The notes under the pieces are model-generated. The model ran no database searches. It was not told where the DNA came from and saw only the letters and a list, made by a program, of their open reading frames with translations. 64,000 bases of DNA from Bradysia coprophila (taxonomy: Eukaryota > Arthropoda > Insecta > Diptera > Sciaridae). Of this stretch, positions 14,101 through 26,379 are shown piece by piece; positions within the stretch are counted from its first letter, which is position 1, and each line of letters starts with the position of its first letter. Both the position numbers and the translations under genes were made by a program. The DNA is taken from NCBI RefSeq assembly GCF_014529535.1, contig NW_023503373.1:124001-188000 (forward strand), written 5' to 3'.

Positions 14101-17100
14101 GCTTAATAGTAACTAACATCGGCTAAACGGCCCCTCCTCCAATCCACATTCCAAACACCATCAACCGAAAATCCGAAAAGCCAAATCACAAAGTTTCCGC
14201 ACACGTCGATCACCATCTGAGCGAAGAAGCCCCAATTCCTTCATACCATTTCAAGGGCCGTTGAATTTGAATGACAAACGAAGAAGTCCCAACTCTCAGA
14301 AGAGTCCCGGCAGCTTATCGCAACAAGAAAGTAAAAGTCCAGGAAGTTCATCGTCAAAAAGTCCATTTTCTTTGTCGCGACAAGGAACACTGAGATCCTC
14401 ACATCGTCGAAAGAACAGTATGGGCACATCGTTGAATTTGAATCCACCGGGCCGTCGGAGTCCAGCTCCCTTAAGTCCACAGGGACGGCGGAGTCCTGGT
14501 TTCCTCACGGCAGATGGAATGCGAAGTCCAATTGAATTCTCAGGTCTGGGACCACTGGATAGAAAATCACCTACAAGTCTTTTTCCCGAGCGTCTCAGCC
14601 CGACGTCTAACATTCAAATACAAGGCCGGCGAAGTCCAATAGGGTTTTATGAGTCTGATAGAAGAAGTCCAACGTCAACAGTTCATGTTCAAGATAGAAA
14701 GAGCCCAACCATAAATGGTTTAGATGATGGAAGGCGAAGTCCTACCGTTCAAGTACAAGGTCGTAGAAGCCCTATTGGATTCTCTCAAGGACTTATAACA
14801 TGTATTCCAATCGTCACACCTACCGACAAACGTAGCCCAATGGGAAATATGCAAATTCCACCGATAACAGTTTCAAACAGGTAAACTCTTTTTTACAAGA
14901 AGGAGGAGAGATAAAATCCAATCAAAAATCTGATTCGAAATTAAAATCTAATTTATTTTCCAGCGAAATGTCTTGGGCTCATATATCAGAGACGTGCGTG
15001 AGCGTTGATAAAACCGACAAGTCACCGGCAACGACTGAGGAGAAACCACCGTCTCCAGTACAGGAGCGTAAAGAGCGAAGCGTTATTAGAGAAATAATCG
15101 CATTCGTCCGTAAACCATCGAAAAAAACGCCACCTACAACAGCGACGACCAGAACTGGACGATTTGCGAACGCCTTCTCTCGTGCAGAATCAGGTTCAGC
15201 ATCACCATTGCTGAGACAGAGCACATTTTCGAGTTCTCCGGCTGCGTCAAGTCGTGCTGCCAAATCTGCCGTCACGAAACAAATGTCTCTTCAAAGCAAA
15301 GTCTTAGATTTTCCATGTGAGTTTTAAATTACTTTTTGTATATCCCTATGTAGTACATAACCGAGCGTAACAGCTGTATTGATGAATAGAAAATATTATG
15401 ATGCGTTGAAGCATCGCTAATGAGTGAAGTCAAATGTGCCTAAGATTAGGCCAGGATGAGAAGGCTAAATTAAACAGAAGAGTTTTGTGGCTAGATTTTG
15501 TAATCAAGGACTTCCAAAGTATGACTGAAATTTCTAATGAGTCCTCCAATATATTTAGTTAATTAAAAATTGCACAGCACATCAATAAATGCACTAAGCA
15601 CTAACCTCACCCGAAGATAAATCACATCAAATTTTTGAATCTTCAAATTATTCACAGCCACATCGGAGTCAAAAATGTCCTTAAAGTTGCTGAATTCCAA
15701 AATGTCGTTAAGACTACGACGCACTACAACCGATGACAAAAAGAAGAAATCAAGCGGTGACGAAATGAGCGATATGGAAAGTAGCGATTCAAAAACAGAG
15801 TCGAGCAGTGCTTTATTTGAATTAGAAAATGTAAGATTTGAAAAGGTTGGGGAATCGTATATAAAACATGACAAAATACGCGAAGAAACTTTAGAAGATG
15901 CTAGTCCTAGTCCAGTTCAAGTAGTCGCGTTGTCAGAGCAGCTAGACTGTAAAACTGAATCTGAGCACGATGGAAACAAAAATATGGACAGAAATGTTGA
16001 GCTTTTGAAAGAGTCTTTAGGTCCGTTCTTTGGTAAACCGCCGGAACCAATTTATGCCAATTTACTAGAAATACAAGGCGAGAAGAGTAACGATCTACAA
16101 ATCCAATGTCCAACATTTGAGATAATGCCACCGTCACGACGATCGTCTTTCGATCCACCTCGATCACCATTCCTCGAAAATTTGAAAAGTCCTTGTGACA
16201 CAGACACTGAATTGATGCATCTGAATCGACTAGATTCAGCTGGCGATAGCTTCGAAATGGTTGACACGGACCGGAATCGCGAATCCAGTTTCGAAAGTCG
16301 TTACCCATCGTCAAGTTATACCAGTTTCGATATTTCAAGATATCAGTCGACGAGTTACGAAGATCAAACGTCGAGTTTCGAAATTATCGATATGGACAAT
16401 CCCAGAGGAAGCATTGATCAAAAGTCTCCGATTGATCTACGCAAATCATCGATTGAACTCGTGAATATTGAAACATTTCAGAGGTCAGAAAATGCTGGCC
16501 GAAAATCATCCCTAGAAACACATTTCGAGTATCAAGGACCAGCCAGTCTGTCCACACCGAAAACTAAAAAGCAAATTTCAGAACCGAATCGCTGTAGAGA
16601 CTGTTTTCCTAATACATTGGGCATGCGAACACATTACTCTGCGCCGAACCGGCCGAGAAGTCCGTTATCTGCACAAACCTCGTCAAACTACAGTTCGCGA
16701 GACAGCTACGACTCTGGCTTTGAATTTCTCAGCCATTCTCGGACTTCACACTGTAATTCAGAACTGAAGAGTCCATTCTCCGATAAATCCAAACAACATT
16801 TCCCGTTGACAGTCAAACAAAGTCCCGATACCCGTTCATTCCTCTGTACTGATCAAAGATGTGCCTCCATATTTGAACCACGTCCTGGACGTGTCACTGC
16901 TTCACAGTTAATACCGAGCTCAAACGAATTCGAACCGCCATCTCCACGTAGAGCGGCAAGCGCTTCGCCGAAGCACACATTCACATTTCGAATTGTTCTG
17001 AAAAAGGTGGATAGTTCTCCAGATGCCATTTGTCCGTCAGCTGAACGGCGACGTAGTAGAGATCGAAACGAAAGATTACGACGTAGAGATAGTCGCAAGA

Positions 17101-17132
17101 AGCGAATGTTGGACAGCGGAAAAAGTTTCTAG
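8149..17132 (+). CDS. gprs: BTB/BACK-domain serine-enriched protein, gprs-like, with in-frame TAA at codon 381
   Basis: Coding exons: 8149-8319, 8390-8548, 9083-9121, 12319-12436, 12680-12706, 12953-13226, 13448-13478, 13544-13684, 13934-14880, 14964-15316, 15658-17132. Every junction is GT-AG and the phases agree. The ATG follows an acceptor (TAG 8141-8143), so a 5' untranslated exon exists upstream. A BTB fold (CDVTFLVGDT near residue 40; IEYIHTGCVTLQPRTL near 150) carries a basic insert at about 75-135, and a BACK-type helical region follows to about residue 310. BTB/BACK proteins dimerise and often bind cullin-3; that role is inferred here. The last exons encode a long Ser/Pro-rich tail with many RRSP or KSP motifs. 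The protein looks like the Drosophila serine-enriched protein (CG18471, gprs) as I remember it. A TAA at 14114-14116 gives a 380-residue short form; the same frame stays open to TAG 17130-17132, about 1244 codons. AATAAA at 17316-17321 is a plausible polyadenylation signal. Confidence 0.85.
11188..11776 (-). repeat. degenerate copy of the AGCCCCGTAC minisatellite element, in a gprs intron
   Basis: In reverse orientation this matches parts of the element at 29869-31153. It has two copies of the 145-bp-type repeat (centred near 11230 and 11376, spacing about 147 bp). It also has the segment carrying a short GACA run beside TTATTGCGGATTCG, and the shared terminal sequence ACTTCGTACGGGGCTAA at about 11758-11774. 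It sits in the 3.2-kb intron between gprs exons 3 and 4. Confidence 0.65.
12460..12631. mobile_element. small MITE in a gprs intron
   Basis: Terminal inverted repeats TAGATATGTGCGTCGG (12460) and, reversed, TAGATATGTGCGCCGG (ending 12631) enclose about 172 bp without coding capacity. It lies wholly inside the intron between the exons ending at 12436 and starting at 12680. No clear target-site duplication. Confidence 0.5.
14114..14116 (+). promoter_or_regulatory. candidate leaky stop codon (UAA-C) inside the gprs-like gene
   Basis: This TAA is in frame with the BTB/BACK exons and is followed by C. The same frame then runs through 14117-14880 without a stop, ends at a GT donor in the phase required by the acceptor at 14964, and continues through two more exons to 17132. 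The codons just after the TAA read HRLNGPSSNP and lead into Arg/Ser-rich sequence like the rest of the tail, so the extension is coding DNA. Readthrough is well documented in flies. Alternative splicing around the TAA or a sequencing error are the other explanations, but no good donor-acceptor pair skipping the TAA is visible. Confidence 0.65.
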
Positions 17133-20100
17133 ACGCACGATTATTTCAACCAAGAAATTTACATATGTTTTTCCCTTGTCGTTTTAATTCATATTATTCA
17201 TTCCCATGACGTATCACTATCGATGTTTCTACATTAATTATTGTTTTTACAATCCATTACCGGATTAAATACATAAAATATCGATTCGAATCTTATATAG
17301 CATAGACATTAAATCAATAAAAATGACAATCCAATTTATGTTTCGCACATCTAATTTAAGACAAAAAGTAAACGTTCCGTGTGGGAGATTAACATTCCCT
17401 CATAGCAATAAAGAAAAATGATAAAAAAAAATTCAAATGCATTCGATTTTTTAATCACCGAGGATGTGGTTCGGCAGAGTGAGTGATGGGAAAGCGAAAT
17501 TATTTTCTCATTAAAAATTAATGTTTGCCGTAATTTCATTGAAAAATAGGAATTAGGTGACTCGGTGATTAACGCGTTAATCGGGTCAAGGAAGTTACGT
17601 AAACAAAATTAAACTGAAGTTGAAAATTCGTTCATAGAGACATCTTTAGATCAGAGTATTGGAAAATGTATTTCCCTAAATATTTGTATAACCAGCCATA
17701 TCAACAAATACTTAGATTATACTGATCGTTGCGACGCCCGTTTTCAAACATTAAATGAAAAATATTCTAATAATCACCCTTGTGTACTTATCGTTAAAAA
17801 ATATATTTAAAAAATAAATTTATTCAAAGGAAAAAGTCTCTTTAAAAAGCTCAATTTAACCATAGAATAACCTCATTTACGATAATTGTAAATTGTTAAA
17901 ACAAAAATGATCATGAGAATATTTACCAAAAGTATTTTATCAAATGTTAAAAAACCAAATTTTTTGATGAACTTATTTAAAAAAATAAATAAAATTGTTC
18001 CTTGAACATTTATAAGAACTTAAATTATATCCATAATTACATCAACAGAGGTAGTCGCAGTATAATTTCGGTTTCTTATTATTTTTAGCTTGTCAACAAC
18101 AGACTAGCTTCAATCTACTATTTTAAGCAATGTGTCTCTAGTTTCACGTTCTTTTTTAATGAAGGGCAAGTTTAGATTTATGAAGTAAAAGATTCTGTTT
18201 CAATCCACCAAAAATACTTAGATCAAAAGAAGTAACAGATTCAATATGATCAAGCATCAAACATCAGATGAAAATTTAAACAAAAAAGAAACAGTGTTTA
18301 GTGTGGAGTAATTGACTCAATTGTATTGTATGAATTCTCACTTGAGAGTATCTCTCTGTGTCAATCAAGCTTTGACCAATACGTGAAAAGGAAAAAGGAG
18401 AACCGAATACTATTCGGCATAGCACATTGGTTCGACAATTTTCTTCTATAGTTTTACTCAGTAGAAAAAAAATTAAACCAATTTAAAATCTGCAACACCT
18501 CAATAACCATATATTTTTTACAAAAGCAACACCTTTGACAAAAATGCATAACTTCAAAAGAACTCAATGTTTCGTAGAGAAAAAACAATTCATTAATCCA
18601 ACATATCAAAATTAAAAAAAGGAAACAAGGTCGCATTTGCGAATTATTATATATACATACCAGTGATGACGCAATGATAGAAAAGAAAAACTGAAGTGAT
18701 TTTCATCGAAATTAAAAATATTTATCTACCCATTTAATAAAGACAAGTATTCAAATTGTGATTTTCCAATAATTGGTGTTCGATAAAATAATAAAAAAAA
18801 AATTTATTAAAAATAAAATAGACAAAAATTTTGTTCTATAATAAATGTATGAATCAAAGAAGTTTTTTATAATATACATATTATGCAATCTGTCGGATCG
18901 TTCTCATGTAAGAAAGTAGGAGAAACTTGTTAGATTTGAAATGTATAAAAATGACACATGCGATTACTTGAAACTGGTACAAATAATACACTTGGATACC
19001 AGATTTGCATACCGAATTTGTACCAGCTGGTTTCCTTCAGCTGATCCAAATTTGGCACAAATTCGTGTTCCATAAAGTGCAATAGCTATTTACGTGTCTG
19101 TGGTTGTCAGTAGATTTTAGGAAATTTCGCGAGTTGTAGCCCGAACGGATCGAGGGCGACAAGCGAAAGTGCCTAAAATCAACCGTCCATCACAGATGCG
19201 TGTACAACTTTTCATGCTGAGGGCCTAAATTAAGAGGAAAAATTCTGAAATTTATGCCCAAGACATGAAATACTTTTTGTTTGATTTTTTCTTTTAATTT
19301 AAGGTAACATTATTTTCTGAAAAATACTTTAGAAAAAACAAAAATAATAAATTTGGATTTGGGGCCGTGTTTACCACATAAATTTGATGTGATCAATGTA
19401 CCAAAGTGATAAATTATGGATTATGTGATTCAGCATTTGGTTTCATATAATCCATAAATTCGATCTTGTAACCATGGCTTTAATCGTGTTAATTATAATT
19501 GTGAAATGTTGATAAAATTCACATGGAAGCAGTTTTAATTTAAATCTAGTTTGTGCTTCAAATGCATTCTTTTGAATAAAAATTAAATTCAATTGTGCAA
19601 GTCACTCCTTTTGGCGATTATCTTATTGTGTTGACTTAGTCTAGCTACACGTACCGACGCGACGCGAGGAGACCTAATTCAAATTTATCTTTTGTTGACG
19701 TGACAGAAGAACAAAAGAAAAATTTGAATTAGGTCTCCTTCGCGTCGCTTTGTGTAGCTACAGTTACAAAGCTTTAGTTACAGTCTTAAAACAACACTTA
19801 AATGCATAACTGGCAACAGCTGACCAATTGTTTGTTTGATTTGTGTTTGCTGATGTGCAGTCCCTTTACATACACCTGACGAGTTACGACGGACAATATT
19901 TGAACCAAAATCACCTGTTTCTAGCTATGTATGTTAAGTAATGATTTTATGACAGTTATTGGGCGACTTATGTTTTAAGAAGCAATCTAAGGGCAAAATC
20001 ATTAGGACTTTGATTTTAAACTAAAATAATTTTTACATGCAAGACAAACCAAAATTATTTTCTTATTTAATGGATCGTCATTAAGATATTATGGTCGGTC

Positions 20101-20981
20101 AATTGTTCTAATTTGTTAGCAATGTTACGGTTAACAAATATGTCATTGTTCCACAGGTTTTTATGTGACGAAACGTTTTCGTGTATAATTATGTGGCTCA
20201 TTTCAAATGAAACATTGAGTGTAAACTGCATGTATTGTATGTATATTATAAATGCGTTTTATGATTGTAAGTCTGTGTTTGTTAAATGAAATTAAAACTT
20301 TAAAAAAATACCAAAACAAAATGTCTTTGCTTTTCTTCTTCTTTTTTTTTTGACTCAATTCACTTTTTCGGAAAATTCCTATATCGACGCCATTCTTTTT
20401 TCACTTGAAAAAAAGTTGTCCCTCGAAAAAAAAGGTTCGCGGTTCGTCAGAATTTTGAAAATCTGAGTTTGAATTCGATTGTTTCCGTTTCTTTGGAAGG
20501 TATGTACGTTGAGATTGTTTGAGATCATAAGGGCAATTATTTTTCTACAAAACTAGCTTCATTATGTTAATTGCAATGTTAATTTTAATGTTAATTTCAG
20601 TTAATTATTAAGGTTTTAATCGAATACCAGCTTCGACGTTTTGGATCGCGGTTCGACGTACGGCAAAAATCGCGGTTCGACACGTCAAGTTCTTAGAGGT
20701 TTTAAAACAAAATAATATTAAAGGGCGACATCACTAAGACGAATTAAAAAAACGCATTGACAGGGTTTGAATTGATACAACGCCTCAGTTCCTATATTCG
20801 CGAAAATATTTTCACAAATTTTCACGAATATCTCAAATTTTCGTGAATTTTAGCAATAAGGTTTTTGTGAAAATTTGAGAAAGTTCAATTAGGTAAATTT
20901 GGAGTAATATCACTTACCCCTTATTGTTGATATTGTGCATTGAACTCGCTTTATACGACACATCATGCAGATGCTATGGAC
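17133..20981. other. 3' UTR of the gprs-like gene, then intergenic DNA
   Basis: The gprs-like 3' UTR probably ends soon after the AATAAA at 17316. The remainder is AT-rich and holds no gene I can support. A short palindromic element lies at 19642-19760. A cluster of short repeats containing CGCGGTTCGAC lies near 20430-20690. A segment near 20216-20260 resembles 32985-33045, just beyond the end of the second amylase gene. Confidence 0.5.
19642..19760. mobile_element. palindromic MITE
   Basis: About 119 bp whose two halves are near-perfect reverse complements. The left arm begins TAGCTACACGTACCGACGCG and continues through GGAGACCTAATTCAAATTT; the right arm repeats this inverted and ends GTGTAGCTA. 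Non-coding and hairpin-forming, typical of a non-autonomous DNA transposon remnant. Confidence 0.6.
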
Positions 20982-22074
20982 CTTAGACTAACCATACCTT
21001 TTAATAACAGTATTTTACTTGCCACCCGAAGGTGACAAGAACACTCTTTTGAGAGACAAAAGATTGAATTTGCGTTCCTGATGCCATAAAACTGATTTTG
21101 CGTTCTTGATACCATTTTCAGCAGATCAGTACAAAAAGATTGCTAAAGTCATTTAAGTCAGTTAACGCATGTCTAAAATTGAAAATAAACTCTCGAAAAC
21201 AACAAGGCCAAATCTTTGTCCATAGTCCAGTTAAAACGCGTAACCGTTAACGAAAACAAAAACAAAAGAAAAATGGTCAGTCAAGTCTTTCCCTAGAGTA
21301 CCTAAAGACGCCGTTTCGTCCTGCTGATCTCAAAATTCACTAGTTCACTTCCATAAAATTGCCGTCAATTTTATGTGGAAACAGTACACTGGGGGACTCG
21401 TCAGGAACGACAATGTCGAGAATTTTGTGACCATATGCGCTCTACGGTAAGGTGGACAAACTTTTAATAAAAACAACAAAGCGGAGAATCGAATACATTT
21501 CACAATCATTCATTCATCATTTCATAATTTTTATTTAAAAAAGAAAAGAGATGATACACATTCTGACCTCATTTATCCATACAGTCTGCATTCAGCCCAG
21601 GTCTTCCGCCATTCTCGCACAAATAATTTTACACATTTCACACACTTTGAACACAAAAACCAAAGAACGAAAATTTAAACACTGACACAACCCAAATTCA
21701 TGGTCACTAATCTAAAATCCAAAAATGCCAGTAACAGCGAAACAACGAAAAACCGAAAAAACCGAAAAAAACCCTTGTCACTGAAGAAACATTTTCGTAA
21801 TGTCAGTGTAACATCTTTTAGTTTCGGTTTTACTTGCAGTTCAACAAATAAATTAACAGAGAATTTTCTGATAATCTATTTGATTGTAAACCACAAGGAA
21901 TACTTAAACATCAATCGCAAAAGCTGCAACGTAATTGGAACGGGAATCGAAATGATGTTCACGTTATGAAATAAGTTCATCCAGCTGAAGTCTGGCACTC
22001 TCCTTTCATTCCTTTCAGACACGAAACTTTGTTACGGTCATTTAGGGGTCTGCGTGGTCGGTTGGATCGGCGGG
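20982..22074 (+). repeat. left inverted arm of the Penelope-like element
   Basis: Matches the reverse complement of 26425-27568 for most of its length. It carries 356 bp (about 21455-21809) absent from the right arm; the junction in the right arm falls just after a GGTAAG sequence. Identity ends at 22074, where the two sides continue with unrelated sequence. Confidence 0.75.
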
Positions 22075-23944
22075 GTCCTTTTTTGATCATTCATTATCAG
22101 ACACTTAATTAACAAATGAGTTTACTCGAAGAATCCTTGATTTTAAATTCATTCATTCACGCCTTTTATCATTCAAACGCAAATTCTGTTCTTATATCTG
22201 AAATGCCTACCAAAATAATAGCTAAACGCGTTCAGTCATACTGGTACGATTAACAGAGATTATATTCTCTTCCCATCCCTCTAATTATCACGTTCAGTGA
22301 TAGTGATAGGATTTCCTATCGAGACGAAGACACTGTTTCGACCTCAGGACACTTTGTAACGGCGGTCATGGCTAGGCAAGCTAGCACTCGTCAGTTGTTC
22401 CGCTACGTCCTTTCACAAGACAGTTGAGTGGCTTTCTCTTGAAACATTATTAGAAGCCACTTGAATGGAAAAAGTCTATAATATCATAGAAAGGGCCTAA
22501 TTGCGATGAAGAAATCTTAATAGAACAGAAACCCACTTCTAATGCAGATGGAGGCATGATCGTGAGGAGCTTCGCTCGCAGAAATAACTCTTTAAAACAA
22601 ACACAAACACAGTGAGATCGCATACCTTGTGCATCTTCGAAAATCTTCATGACATTCACCAGCACGGAATTGAAAGCTACAGCTATGCGGAAAATTCTTC
22701 GTAACGGCGCGGCTTCTGGAACAGCACGGCACGCAATTGATTGTCAAACAATGCCGTATGGAATTAATGGAATTTTAGCAGTGACGGGTTAGGATGAACT
22801 GAGCTGGATCTTTCACCACCACGAAAATAAAATTAATGCCTTCACCACCACGAAATCTGCACTGGAATTTCCGCTGCCACGAAATTATACCGTACGCAGC
22901 AAATTTACGGTCGATAGTTCGGTTATTATTGAATTGAATTTCCAGGGCTGTAAACGGTTAAACACTGACATAAGTCGATTCAAACTTGACTAATTTAATT
23001 CGTTTTTCATATCGTTGACTTCTACATTTAATACAGATTGCTCGATTACACGCAAATATTTCCAGCTAGTGTCGTATCCCACTTTGTCTTAATATCCTTC
23101 TTCGGGACGTTTGAGTTGATCGTATGTTGGTAGTTGTTACAATGTCTTGCTAATTCTGAATTTTGGTTAAATAAATGATGTTTAACGGTTCGCTCAATAT
23201 CGTGTTCACTGGTCTGGAGAATCTTTTTGAAATCACAATCATTGCACCGTTCCACGAATGTAGAGTTTGTTATGCATTTCAAATTTCTTTTGTCTTTGAG
23301 ATTCGTCATGATCAGTTTTCTATTATTCTTTATAATCGTTGGAGCCAACACAACATTCGGTAGTTTCAATTTTCGAATAGTCCTTGAGGTGAAATTAGAG
23401 GCCGGTGGATGATACGGATGGGAAATGTACCTCTTTGCAGAGATTTGTGGGTTTTGTTTCTTTTTAGTGGATGAAGATCTTTCGTTGATTTTTGAATCAT
23501 AATTTTTGATTAATTCGGCTGCATCAAAATCGGTTTCGCCGATCGATGAATACGTGACGACTTCCCCTAATAAATCTTGTGCTATGTGTACTTGTTTGTC
23601 TATGTACTTGTTGGGGTAATTACTGTTGCGCAAAGTGAACTTCACTGTCTTTATTACGTCCGTCCAATGTTCAGCAGACGACACTTTCAAAGCATTCTTC
23701 ACGAATTCTTGAGTAACGTTCCATTTCGTCTTCTCCGGGTGGAAGGAGTGAAAATCGAGTATTCGTTTTGAGCTACAATCTTTTTGCCAGAAACGCAAAT
23801 GTATTCGGTTGTCTTCATTTTCATATCGTCCGACGGTTAGATTCAAATAATTCACTTCGTTGTTTGAGTCTTCTCTCTGTATTTTTAATTTTAGACCTTT
23901 CTGTTGGCTCGAAATGGCTTCTTCCAATAAATCGATCTTATCGT

Positions 23945-24067
23945 AAAGCTGCCAGCGGACTAACGCCGTTTAGCTCTCCGTTTACGTTTTAACAAGAGAA
24001 TGTGGGAGGAGCTTCTATTGTTCACTCGTAAACGGAGTGCTAAACGGCGTAAGTCCGCTGGCAGCTT
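23945..24067. mobile_element. palindromic MITE inserted in the Penelope-like reverse transcriptase frame
   Basis: Inverted ends AAGCTGCCAGCGGAC and GTCCGCTGGCAGCTT bound about 123 bp, with a second inverted pair CGTTTAGC/GCTAAACG inside. The bases ATC occur at both flanks (23936-23938 region and 24069-24071), consistent with a 3-bp duplication. Removing it reunites the reading frame across AAID and IDLLEE. Confidence 0.65.
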
Positions 24068-24709
24068 AATCAATTGCTGCAATGATGTCGTCAACGTATT
24101 TGTATATGAAGCTGATCCAACTGTCGTCGATTTTCGTTATTGCTTCTTTGATGAAAAAACTTGTTGTAATTTCTGCTAGTATCTGCGATAACGAATTGCC
24201 CATTGCTAAGCCTTTTATTTGCCGATAAATTTTGTCTTCATAAGAGAAATATGAGCAATCTTCTACCAGAAATGATATAGCTTCCAAAAACACGTCTACC
24301 GGCATAGTAGTTTCGTTTTTAATGAGGTGATAAAATTGGCGGATTATTTTCTTGGTTTTCGAAAATGGAATATTGGTGAACATGTTAACGTAGTCCCACG
24401 ATACAAGTACATGTCGTTGATTCAATTTTTTACCAGCAATTTTCTTGTACAGATCTTGGCTGTTCGTCACCTGGAACTCTCCTAGATGATCTGCGATGAC
24501 TTTCAGTTTTCGTAGGCACCATTTCGATAGTTCTTTCCCCATGCAATTTGTTGAACTAATGATTGGTCGGACAGGAACATTTTCTTTATTGATTTTAAAA
24601 CAACCATATATCCTTGGTACGACGAATGGTTCAAACTTTAATTGATGTGATAGATGTCTAGCAAACATGTCTTTGTCCTTCGAAAAATATTCATTGATTG
24701 TCTTGCATA

Positions 24710-26379
24710 CAGGGCCGGATTAGCATTTACAGCGCCCTGGGCAACGAGCCTTGCAGCGCCGCATGAAAAATTTATTAAAGAAATTGTTTCGGAAACAATG
24801 TTTCCTACATTGTCAACCAAATCAAATAAAATGTTTTCAACATTTCCTCAAGAATATTATTTTCTAAGAAACGGCGAGCGAGGCGAGGTGGCAAGCTTAT
24901 GATAACATATAACCATATATGAATGAGAGATATATGATATAACCAGAGTTTTCGTGATTAATTCGCAAAACTTTCCCACAAACAAAAATCAAGTAAAGTT
25001 ATAAAAAGGTTTCGCTCGTATTTTTCGGGATTTTAAGTTTGAAGTTTGTAGAATGAATCCGAAACAATTTTTTCTTGAAATTCTTCTTGAAGAACAAATC
25101 AAATCAAACAAATTTATTTAGCAAATAGCTATTTTCAAATACAAAGTTCCATAATCACAGACATTGAAAAATTAACACTACAATTCAAATTTACATCACA
25201 ATTCTATAGTTTCATTCAGGTGTTCTTTCAATTTACACTTGAATGTCCTCTCATTATTATCACTTTTCACTTCCCTTCGAAGATCGTTAGAACATGAACG
25301 CGTTGTGAGGAAGAACCAAGAAAAAAACGTGAATTTTTGACATAATATTTGTGATACTGTTACAGTTTCATTATATTGCGAGATTTACTCTACTTGGTAA
25401 GGCAACGCACTGCTCCTAGCATGAACACTACTTTGACAAACGTCGAATTTGGAGGCTTTTGTGATGAGAGCTACCGCTTAAGATTGATTGTATTGTGTGT
25501 TTGAACTCACACAACTAAAACAAGTCACCTATCTTCACGAAAGAAACGCAGTGCCTACTGTGACTTCATCAGCCTCCAAATATTTCTTATGTTCATGCTA
25601 GGAGCAGTGCGTTGGGTAGGGTCATGATTCGGAAAAAACGACTTGCGTTGAAGCAATTTCAAGGATCTAGGACTCGGGATCCCAAAGGTATTGAAGTTTA
25701 GGTCACTCTAGAATGATCCTTTGTCTTCACTCTGAAAGTGTTAGATCTTGAAATTTAGGTAATTGGCCTTGGATTTCGACAAAAAAAAATCGCGAATATA
25801 TGCCATGAACAATTTTCAATGGGCGGAAACGGATTTGTTCTGCAGCTTTTCCAGCTGCTTTATTTGTTCCAAACTCCCGTTGTCCGGCGATCATGAGCAG
25901 GTTTCAGCTCATGAGGAATTTACAAAATTTTCGAAAATTCCTCATGAGCTAAAAGCTTTCCATCATCCGACTATCACCGGCGGCTGACGAAAATGAAGCA
26001 ATGGAATGGTTACTGAAAATTATTTATAGTGTCTTCAGCCAGAAGCCTCAAAGTTCAACTTTTCTATAGCAGGACCATCATAAAAACGCTTTAAATAACC
26101 AAATACGAACAGCCTTGGGTTAGTCGATGTGCGTGTATTATTCAAAAATATCAAGTTAGATGTATATATGCATTTCTTGTAGCTCACATTTACCCCAAGA
26201 ATGTAATGTGCAGACGCAAGCGAAGCGAGCGCGAATTTTTTTTAATCGACGTTGATTTGTGCATGACTTATGTTGAACGTGAAATGATTACACTGTCGAA
26301 AAAATTTAATTTCTCAGCGCCTCTATTTTCCCAGCGCCCTCGGCCGGGCCCACTTTGCCCATGGGTTAATCCGGCTCTG
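24710..26379. mobile_element. non-autonomous hAT-type transposon nested in the Penelope-like element
   Basis: The flanks carry the perfect 8-bp direct repeat CTTGCATA (24702-24709 and 26380-26387). The termini are inverted: CAGGGCCGGATTAGC at the left and, reversed, CAGAGCCGGATTAAC at the right. An 8-bp duplication with CAGRG ends is diagnostic of hAT elements. The interior has no transposase frame and contains a smaller inverted-repeat unit (25403-25614) and a short palindrome with AGCTCATGAGGAATTT near 25907-25951. Confidence 0.8.
25403..25614. mobile_element. inverted-repeat MITE nested inside the hAT element
   Basis: Terminal repeats CAACGCACTGCTCCTAGCAT and its inverse enclose about 212 bp; a second inverted pair around GGAGGCT lies inside. 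The core GGAGCAGTGC reappears alone near 37816, suggesting a family. Confidence 0.55.

Noticed and set aside
14296..14613. 105-codon minus-strand frame opposite the RRSP-rich exon
   Set aside because: Antisense shadow of the repeat-rich coding strand; no independent start context or motif.
15907..16338. 143-codon open frame on the minus strand inside the gprs-like last exon
   Set aside because: Antisense shadow of a well-supported coding exon; composition reflects the reverse complement of Ser/Arg-rich codons.
21700..21969. 89-codon frame in the left arm, repeated in part at 26530-26763
   Set aside because: The shared peptide exists only because both lie in the inverted arms of the Penelope-like element; the frame has no known domain and different N-termini in the two copies.
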